A stretch of DNA of 47,094 nt from an uncultured Christensenellaceae bacterium. Its GTDB lineage: Bacteria; Bacillota; Clostridia; Christensenellales; CAG-314. The notes under the pieces are model-generated. The model was not told the origin of the DNA, searched no databases, and was given only the letters and a program-made list of their open reading frames with translations. Below are positions 41,779-47,094 of this stretch, one piece after another. The position numbers were made by a program, and so were the translations under genes. Location of the stretch: the NCBI GenBank assembly GCA_910586905.1, contig CAJUIV010000011.1:1-47094 (forward strand). The letters are read 5' to 3'. Each line of letters begins with the position of its first letter. Within the stretch, counting starts at the first letter, position 1.

Positions 41779-41838
41779 CTCGTTATTCATTTTTTCATTC
41801 CCTATGGGAAGTGCGGTTTTCCGTCTTCTTTTTTATGC

Positions 41839-42069
41839 ATCTCAATCTTTCCAACGAATTGCCGCAAGTTTACAGAAAACTTTAAATATAAAAAAGTTCG
41901 ATTTCGTTACGCCGCGTTTTTTGCTACCGAAAAAGTTATTTCACCGTACATGGCGCTGCCGTTATACAAACAAATTTACTCAAAGCATTTTATACATTCG
42001 ATACGCAAGCTTAGCGTTATCGTGAAAAGCGACGGAAATTTGTTTGCCTGAATTTTACTCCGCAACAGC
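41839..42069. other. Intergenic region without recognisable gene
   Basis: AT-rich stretch after the right arm of the ATPase unit, up to the nucleotidyltransferase stop codon. Nothing recognised. Confidence 0.45.
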
Positions 42070-42915
42070 TCAATTATAATACCCTGCGTCTTCAAGCTCG
42101 GTTAAAGCGAGTCGCGTTTCCGTCAAATCTTCGCGGTAAGTAAGACCGTACCATTTATCGGACGTACCGTACACCTTTACGGACGCAAATTTGTTTGCTA
42201 TAGCGCGCGCGACGACGGCAGGTATTTGAAATTCGTCCGTTTGCAAATTTGCCGACGATAAAAACGTTTTAAAATCGTTCTCAAGCAAGCCGAATATATC
42301 CGGAGTAAAACCCCATAAATTCATAGAAACCAACGAATCTTTATCAAGTTGTTTTTTTGCGTTTTCAAAAATAAACGCGCACTCGCTATTTATCTCGTTT
42401 ATCTCGGTAACACTTGTCAAACAACCGTCCTTTACGCTGCAAACGCCGCGCGAAACGACGCCGTTTAAGCTTACGGTGTTTTTTAATCGATATGCCGACA
42501 TTGCATACTCGCCGCGTTTGGCGCCGCTTAAATGGCAAAATACGGGCTTAAACGCATTGCGTCCATAGTAGTCGTCCGCGTTAACCATAACGAACGGTTC
42601 GTTTACCTCATTCGAACAGCACAAAACCGCGTGCGCCGTTCCCCACGGTTTTTTGCGGTTATAAAGCGCGTCGGGATTTTGCTGATAAACGAATTCCGTT
42701 CTTACGAGATTTGAAACATACCGCGATACGTGTCCGCGAAAAGCCGATTCGGTTTCTCTGCGAATAACGAACACTACTTTGTCGCATCCGCATTTTACCG
42801 CGTCGTATACGGTATAATCGAACAACGTTTTACCGCTTGACGAAACAGGCTGCAACTGTTTCAGTCCACCGAAACGGCTGCCCAGACCAGCCGCCAAAAT
42901 CACTAATGTAGACAT
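42070..42915 (-). CDS. Sugar-phosphate nucleotidyltransferase
   Basis: Protein of 281 residues. The nucleotide loop is VILAAGLGSRFGGLKQLQPV (5-24), followed by FDYTVYDAVKCGCDKVVFVI and VMVNADDYYGRNAF (metal-binding aspartates). It belongs to the GT-A fold nucleotidyltransferases that form NDP-sugars or related compounds in Bacillota; the sugar is not identified. The start at 42915 has TAGGAG upstream. It stands alone, not inside an evident capsule or glycogen cluster. Confidence 0.85.
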   Translation of the reverse strand: MSTLVILAAGLGSRFGGLKQLQPVSSSGKTLFDYTVYDAVKCGCDKVVFVIRRETESAFRGHVSRYVSNLVRTEFVYQQNPDALYNRKKPWGTAHAVLCCSNEVNEPFVMVNADDYYGRNAFKPVFCHLSGAKRGEYAMSAYRLKNTVSLNGVVSRGVCSVKDGCLTSVTEINEINSECAFIFENAKKQLDKDSLVSMNLWGFTPDIFGLLENDFKTFLSSANLQTDEFQIPAVVARAIANKFASVKVYGTSDKWYGLTYREDLTETRLALTELEDAGYYN

Positions 42916-43286
42916 TACGCGCTCCTAACAGAATAAAATATTATATGCTAAAACGGACGAAAATACCCGTTAAATCCGTAGGTTAAACAGACGTAGTATC
43001 ATTTTCATTCGGATTGTTTAGCCGCAATGGGAAAAGTATCAAGCAGCAACATATAAACTTTGACAGCTATTTACTGACAATTCCGTCGTAATCGATAACC
43101 ATTCGTTTTTTTTCGTTAGCTTTACCCAAAGCCGAGTTTGAATCGCTTTTTTCCTTGCCATACCTCTCCGTAAGTACACGCCTTGTGTCTTCTACTTTTC
43201 CGTATACCTGTTATATTTATCTTGAAGCTCGCAAAACTTTCCGAAACGCCAAAACACGGGTTGAAGCGTTACAAACAAATAAAAAA
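42916..43286. other. Intergenic region with a possible decayed coding remnant
   Basis: On the minus strand, about 43270-43067 reads in two frames as FGKFCELQDKYNRYTEK, then VEDTRRVLTERYGKEKS and NEKKRMVIDYDGIVSK to a stop at 43067-43069. With one frameshift this could be a broken helical protein. No start codon or ribosome binding site is visible, so it may be chance. The rest of the region holds the start of the nucleotidyltransferase gene and nothing else recognised. Confidence 0.3.
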
Positions 43287-43314
43287 CGATTTCCGCCGGA
43301 CAAAAGCGGAAACC
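43287..43314 (-). terminator. Terminator of the rho-mnmA-acyltransferase operon
   Basis: CGATTTCCGC / GCGGAAACCG stem (one mismatch) followed on the minus strand by TTTTTTATTTG. It lies 37 bases past the stop codon at 43351. Confidence 0.8.
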
Positions 43315-43350
43315 GTGTATTAAAAAAACAATTATAATTCAAACAGACTT

Positions 43351-44316
43351 TTACAACCAATTCAGAACGCAATGGAACAGATAAACGAATCCGTACATTA
43401 CTATCTGACTGCCGAAATAAACCCAAATCGAATATCTGCCGCAAAAAGTTATAGGGGCAACGTATTTCGGATTTACGGACGGAAACGCCGATTTTTTTTC
43501 TTTATATAACAATTTGCCTAAAAACGCTCCAACCAAAAACCAACCGAAATCAGGGAAAAACGGTAGGTAGTCGGCACCGGTAAAATTTGAAAATCCCTTT
43601 ACAGAGCCGTCATGCTGCGCCAAGAAAAACCAAATTTCACTTTCGTTAACCCACGGCGATGTATTAGCGCAAGCGCCCGTGATAAGAACAGCCAAAATCA
43701 CCGCCGTCATCGTTACGCCGAAAACGTTTTTCTGCCAATTCTTAACACAGTATTTCCGGCACCACTCTATTGCCGTCCACAATAAAACGGATAAAGCTAT
43801 AACGTGAATTACGTTAAAATTGATTGTTAAATTTTGCCCGATTATAGCGGATATCGCCGCGGTTACAGCTGTAAATAAAAAAGCGAATATAACCATTTTA
43901 ATCGCTCGACGGCCGTTACTACGCGAAAAACTGCACGATACGCCGGAAGTAAACACAAACATTGTTACGAATACCGGCTGAGTAACTTGCCTCAACGCTC
44001 CGGAATAGTAACTGCCCGCCAAATCGTACAGCCATTTAAACAGTCCCGTGTTGTACAGCTCGGTATCGATATAGCGTACGTCCCACATAAAATGGTCCCA
44101 CACCACGAACAAAATCATCAAACCGCGTACGAAATCAACCTCCCAAACACGCTGTTTTTTGACTGACGGCGTTATGGCAAGTTCGTCAAGCTGTATGTCG
44201 ATTTCGTCGCGGGGGGGGGTAGCATTTTCATCGCCCGTTTTTTCGGCGATTGCGACCGTATTATCGCGCGAATCACATTCCGCATTCTTGATTGTTTTCG
44301 GCTTTTTCTTTTTCAT
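43351..44316 (-). CDS. DUF1624/HGSNAT-like membrane acyltransferase
   Basis: Protein of 321 residues. A charged cytoplasmic N-terminal extension of about 58 residues precedes VDFVRGLMILFVVWDHFMWD, the opening of the heparan-alpha-glucosaminide N-acetyltransferase catalytic domain (with the key HF). About seven TM segments follow, with FSNFTGADYLPFFPDFGWFLVG in the middle (shown here in two parts: FSNFTGADYLPFFPDF and GWFLVG). In bacteria these enzymes probably acylate sugars at the membrane; the acceptor is unknown. The start is coupled to mnmA (6-base gap). A run of nine C on the coding strand falls at codons 33-36 (TPPR), a site for slippage. Confidence 0.82.
   Translation of the reverse strand: MKKKKPKTIKNAECDSRDNTVAIAEKTGDENATPPRDEIDIQLDELAITPSVKKQRVWEVDFVRGLMILFVVWDHFMWDVRYIDTELYNTGLFKWLYDLAGSYYSGALRQVTQPVFVTMFVFTSGVSCSFSRSNGRRAIKMVIFAFLFTAVTAAISAIIGQNLTINFNVIHVIALSVLLWTAIEWCRKYCVKNWQKNVFGVTMTAVILAVLITGACANTSPWVNESEIWFFLAQHDGSVKGFSNFTGADYLPFFPDFGWFLVGAFLGKLLYKEKKSAFPSVNPKYVAPITFCGRYSIWVYFGSQIVMYGFVYLFHCVLNWL
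44211..44219 (-). repeat. Homopolymer G(9) tract inside the acyltransferase N-terminus
   Basis: Nine G in a row on the + strand, read as codons for T-P-P-R in the gene on the minus strand. Loss or gain of one base would frameshift the protein near residue 34, before the membrane domain. Confidence 0.9.
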
Positions 44317-44322
44317 ACGTAA

Positions 44323-45393
44323 TTATTTATAAACTTCGTCGATTATTCCGCCGCCCAAACATTTGACGCCGTCGTACAAAACGACGAATTGTCCGGGTGT
44401 TACGGCGCGTTGTTTTTCGTGGAAATTTACGGAAATTCTGCCGTCGGTTAATACTTTAACGTCAACTTTCTGTTCAGGCTGACGATATCTGAATTTAGCG
44501 GTACAAGTAAAACTCTCGGACGGACAATCGGGAATCCAATTCATACTGCTTGCCAACAAAGAATTCGACAGCAGCACGCTCTCGTCGCCGTGAGAAACTA
44601 TCAGTTTGTTGTTTTCCAAATCTTTTTCGACCACAAACCATCTGCCTTGTCCTTCGGCAGTTCCTCCGAGCCCCAGCCCCCTGCGCTGCCCTAAAGTATA
44701 ATACATAAGTCCGATATGCTCGCCAACCGACTTGCCGTTTACGTCGACTATCTCACCGCGCTGATTCGGCAAATAATTTTGCAGAAAACTGCGGAAATTG
44801 CGTTCGCCTATAAAACAGATACCCGTACTGTCTTTTTTTTCGGCGTTGACAAGTCCCAGCTTGTCGGCGATTTTACGCACTTCGCTCTTTTCGATATCCG
44901 CAAGCGGGAATAAAACGTCGGCAAGTTGATTTTGCGAAAGCTGATTTAAAAAATAAGTTTGGTCTTTAGATTGGTCTTTTGCTTTAAGCAGATAATGCTT
45001 GCCGTTTAGATGCGAAACGCCGCAATAATGCCCCGTCGCTATATAGTCGGCGCCTAAAGCCTTTGCATATTGCAAAAACGGACCGAATTTGATTTCGCGG
45101 TTACATAATACGTCGGGGTTGGGAGTTCTACCCTTTTTATATTCGTCCAAAAAATACGAAAACACTCTTTCCTTATATTCTTTGGCAAAGTTTACGGAAT
45201 AGTACGGTATATCGAGCTTATCCGACACTCTTTTAACGTCCGCGAAGTCTTGTTCGGCTGTGCAGCAACCGTCGTCGGATTCTTCCCAGTTATGCATAAA
45301 CAAAGCTATTACGTTAAAGCCCTGCCGTTTAAGCAGCCAAGCCGACACGGCGCTGTCTACGCCGCCGCTCATACCCAAAACTACGTTTTTCAT
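44323..45393 (-). CDS. mnmA: tRNA-specific 2-thiouridylase MnmA
   Basis: Protein of 356 residues. N-terminal PP-loop GMSGGVDSAVSAWLLK, catalytic CNREIKFGPFL (first cysteine, about residue 104), HYC and the second cysteine in STGICFIGERNF, then YTLGQRRGLGLGG. It converts uridine 34 of Lys/Glu/Gln tRNAs to 2-thiouridine with sulfur relayed by a cysteine desulfurase. Nine bases after rho and six before the acyltransferase. It has weak ribosome binding sites, so translation is coupled. Confidence 0.97.
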   Translation of the reverse strand: MKNVVLGMSGGVDSAVSAWLLKRQGFNVIALFMHNWEESDDGCCTAEQDFADVKRVSDKLDIPYYSVNFAKEYKERVFSYFLDEYKKGRTPNPDVLCNREIKFGPFLQYAKALGADYIATGHYCGVSHLNGKHYLLKAKDQSKDQTYFLNQLSQNQLADVLFPLADIEKSEVRKIADKLGLVNAEKKDSTGICFIGERNFRSFLQNYLPNQRGEIVDVNGKSVGEHIGLMYYTLGQRRGLGLGGTAEGQGRWFVVEKDLENNKLIVSHGDESVLLSNSLLASSMNWIPDCPSESFTCTAKFRYRQPEQKVDVKVLTDGRISVNFHEKQRAVTPGQFVVLYDGVKCLGGGIIDEVYK

Positions 45394-45402
45394 TTGAATC
45401 GG

Positions 45403-46821
45403 TTATTTTTTCATCGCCCGCCTTGCTTCCGCCGAACGGACAAGACGTTTTAAAGTATCTATTGTTTCGTCGTTGTTTTCGGTTGTCATTATAACCTCTA
45501 ACAATTCTTCGGTAGCTTGCACTGCATCTTCGCGGGCAAGCATACGTCTGACCAAATACATTCCCTCGAGCTGACTTTGATTCAGCAACAAATCTTCTCG
45601 GCGCGTTCCGCTGCGGTTCAAGTCCACGGCAGGGAAAATTCTTTTTTCGCTCATACGGCGGTCGAGTTGAATTTCCATATTACCCGTGCCTTTAAACTCT
45701 TCGTAAATGATATCGTCCATTTTACTTCCGGTATCGATAAGAGCCGTAGCCAAAATAGTAAGACTGCCTCCGCCTCTGACGTTTCTTCCCGAACCGAACA
45801 TCTTTTTGGGTTCCTGCAAAGCCGATATATCCAAACCGCCCGTAAGCGTTCTGCCCGATTGCTCAGCGGTTTGATTGTACGCCCGCCCCAAACGCGTTAT
45901 ACTGTCGAGCAAAATCATAACGTCCTGTCCCTGCTCTACGCGTCTGCGCGCGTTAGCGAAAACCAGTTCGGCAACTCGGCAATGATTAGACGGCTGTTGG
46001 TCGAAAGTGGAATAAACAACCTCGCAGTTAACGCTTTCTTTAAAATCGGTTACTTCTTCGGGACGTTCGTCAATCAAAAGTACCGTCAAATGAATTTCGG
46101 GATGATTCTTTTTTACCGCCATTGCTATTTTTTTAAGCAATATGGTTTTTCCTGTTTTGGGCGGAGCTACTATCAATCCGCGCTGTCCTTTACCGATAGG
46201 CGCAACCAAATCCAAAACTCGCAGAGAATAATCGCTTTTATCCGTTTGCATATTTATACGCGAATTGGGGAAACACGCTTCCAGCGCGTCGAAAGGAATA
46301 CGGTGCAAAGCGTTGCACGGCGTATCGTTTATTTCCTGTACGAAAATAGCCGTAGGTGCTGCCCTATCGGGATATTGACGCAAAACCACGGTAAGTTTGT
46401 CTCCGGATTTCAATCCCATACGGGCAATCATATTGGCGGACATATAATAATCGCGTCCGGGAGTATTGGTAAAATTATTAGTACGAATAAATCCGTAACC
46501 GTCTTGCATAATTTCCAAGATACCGCTTCTCGGCCAAGACGCGTCAACGTTGCCGTCGTCGTCGGCAGCTATGCTATCGTCTACAATTACGGCTTTTTCC
46601 TGTTCCAATCTATTTGCTATTTTAGGAGGACGACCCGATTTTTTAGGTACCTCGGGTTCTATATCGCCGTTATATACGGCGACGATTTTTTCTATCAAAT
46701 CTTCGCGCTTGCGGTTTCGCGGAATTATACTAAACTCGCGAGCGACGTTTCTTAACTCGGCAATAGTCATACTGCCGATAGCAGACTCAAGTTCATCCAA
46801 TGACTTAAATTGGTAAGACAT
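45403..46821 (-). CDS. rho: Transcription termination factor Rho
   Basis: Protein of 472 residues. N-terminal Rho_N domain (LDELESAIGSMTIAELRNVA), a basic/Pro linker (EPEVPKKSGRPPKIANRLEQ), the RNA-binding cold-shock domain (SGILEIMQDGYGFIRTN), Walker A GLIVAPPKTGKTILLKKIA, Walker B in LTVLLIDERPEEV, and SGRTLTGGLDISALQ. The linker insert is longer than in E. coli, as in many Clostridia. The start at 46821 has AGGAGG upstream. First gene of rho-mnmA-acyltransferase; the long AT-rich leader (about 125 bases) may allow autogenous attenuation. Confidence 0.98.
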   Translation of the reverse strand: MSYQFKSLDELESAIGSMTIAELRNVAREFSIIPRNRKREDLIEKIVAVYNGDIEPEVPKKSGRPPKIANRLEQEKAVIVDDSIAADDDGNVDASWPRSGILEIMQDGYGFIRTNNFTNTPGRDYYMSANMIARMGLKSGDKLTVVLRQYPDRAAPTAIFVQEINDTPCNALHRIPFDALEACFPNSRINMQTDKSDYSLRVLDLVAPIGKGQRGLIVAPPKTGKTILLKKIAMAVKKNHPEIHLTVLLIDERPEEVTDFKESVNCEVVYSTFDQQPSNHCRVAELVFANARRRVEQGQDVMILLDSITRLGRAYNQTAEQSGRTLTGGLDISALQEPKKMFGSGRNVRGGGSLTILATALIDTGSKMDDIIYEEFKGTGNMEIQLDRRMSEKRIFPAVDLNRSGTRREDLLLNQSQLEGMYLVRRMLAREDAVQATEELLEVIMTTENNDETIDTLKRLVRSAEARRAMKK

Positions 46822-46950
46822 ATTTCCTCCTAGAAATAAAAAATATCAATTATCTTTGTTAAAATTTGATTTTAAAACTCTCAAAATAAAAGTTTGAAAC
46901 TAACTTTTAAGTAAAAAGAACAAAATATCAAAGGTTTGTTTTACTTGTTA

Positions 46951-46979
46951 ATTCTATAATATATAAAATATTTTGTCAA
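46951..46979 (-). promoter_or_regulatory. Predicted promoter of the rho operon
   Basis: On the minus strand: TTGACA (46974-46979), 17-base spacer, TAGAAT (46951-46956). Confidence 0.65.
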
Positions 46980-47050
46980 TATATTACATCCAAATCCCGC
47001 GCGCGAAATTTGTCTTTATTTGCGATAAAATGTAGGATACTAATAAAAAT

Positions 47051-47069
47051 CCACCAGCCTAGCTGGTGG
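47051..47069 (+). repeat. Short palindrome, REP-like, at the right end of the window
   Basis: CCACCAGC-CTA-GCTGGTGG, perfect 8-bp stem, then TTTTT. It shares the loop CTA and the outer CCACC/GGTGG with the hairpin at 16-36. Confidence 0.6.
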
Positions 47070-47079
47070 TTTTTCATTA

Positions 47080-47094
47080 GAGGGTAAAACCCTC
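47080..47094. repeat. Second short palindrome at the extreme right end
   Basis: GAGGGT-AAA-ACCCTC, perfect 6-bp stem running to the last base of the window. Directly adjacent to the CTA-loop hairpin; the two may form one composite repeat. Confidence 0.5.

Larger units (their letters stand above)
40636..41838. mobile_element. Candidate mobile unit: one ATPase gene between imperfect inverted repeats
   Basis: Left arm (40636-40678) and the reverse complement of the right arm (41797-41838) share CATA-AAAAAAG-GACGG, then ACCG, then the 14-base TTCCCATAGGGAAT, with small gaps. Inside lie a promoter-like TTTACC...TATAAT (TATAAT at 40769-40774), a hairpin GTATAG-CGCA-CTATAC (40702-40717), one ATPase gene and a perfect 16-bp terminator hairpin. 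No transposase or target-site duplication is visible. Codon use differs from the neighbours. Both the arm boundaries and its mobility are inference. Confidence 0.5.

Noticed and set aside
41753..42025. A 90-residue + strand frame after the ATPase gene
   Set aside because: It begins inside the terminator hairpin, runs through the right inverted repeat and has no ribosome binding site or recognisable pattern.

Overview
The window reads as a chromosomal piece from a Gram-positive Bacillota, most likely an uncultured gut-type member of the Clostridia. The reasons are strong AGGAGG-type ribosome binding sites, an RsgI-type anti-sigma factor beside its ECF sigma factor, tandem YitT proteins, class II aldolase, clostridial peptidase T, a small cysteine-rich protein of the clostridial type, and many intrinsic terminators. 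Order or family cannot be fixed from the sequence alone. Base composition is moderate, and the native genes use CG-containing codons freely. A minority of segments (ATPase unit near 41 kb, methylase remnant near 14.8 kb) look different and AT-richer. I recognise no tRNA, rRNA, CRISPR array or prophage.

Layout. 0-4 kb: a small membrane protein, then a sigma factor/anti-sigma pair, then rsmI and trmN6 (RNA methylation). 5-6.1 kb: a small XRE regulator between two paralogous small proteins of unknown function, with palindromic operator candidates. 6.5-9.8 kb: a ferredoxin with its own strong promoter, then a CYTH-HAD-ClC operon. 9.8-13.5 kb: nrdR, then a GH95-like glycosidase tightly followed by purC. 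13.7-18.1 kb: an S51 peptidase, a decayed DNA-methyltransferase region, pyrimidine-nucleoside phosphorylase and a CvpA-like membrane protein. 18.3-28 kb: two unrelated-looking MATE exporters, divergent gap and fba (central glycolysis), a tyrosine phosphatase, peptidase T with an HD-domain protein, and a family-6-type DNA glycosylase. 28-30.3 kb: a Cys-rich small protein and two overlapping YitT genes. 30.6-38.2 kb: a four-gene alpha-glucan operon (malQ-glgB-glgP-amylase). 38.7-40.6 kb: a YhhN-family protein and a DMT exporter with a riboswitch-like leader. 40.6-41.8 kb: a one-gene ATPase unit bracketed by imperfect inverted repeats. 42-47 kb: a sugar nucleotidyltransferase and the operon rho-mnmA-acyltransferase.

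How the genes work together. Glycogen or maltodextrin remodelling (malQ, glgB, glgP, GH13) feeds glucose phosphates into glycolysis (gap, fba). Most others are housekeeping. The window holds glycogen branching and degradation but no glgC or glgA.

Best candidates for something new: (1) the ATPase unit with about 42-bp imperfect terminal inverted repeats; (2) a consensus promoter, structured leader and terminator in front of the DMT exporter; (3) a related sequence of about 105 bases placed just after the stop codons of both ferredoxin and aldolase and open in the frame of each gene; (4) a GH95-like enzyme in which the positions expected for the catalytic residues appear changed; (5) the XRE module flanked by two paralogous small genes; (6) an RsgI-like anti-sigma factor with a highly acidic, aromatic tail.
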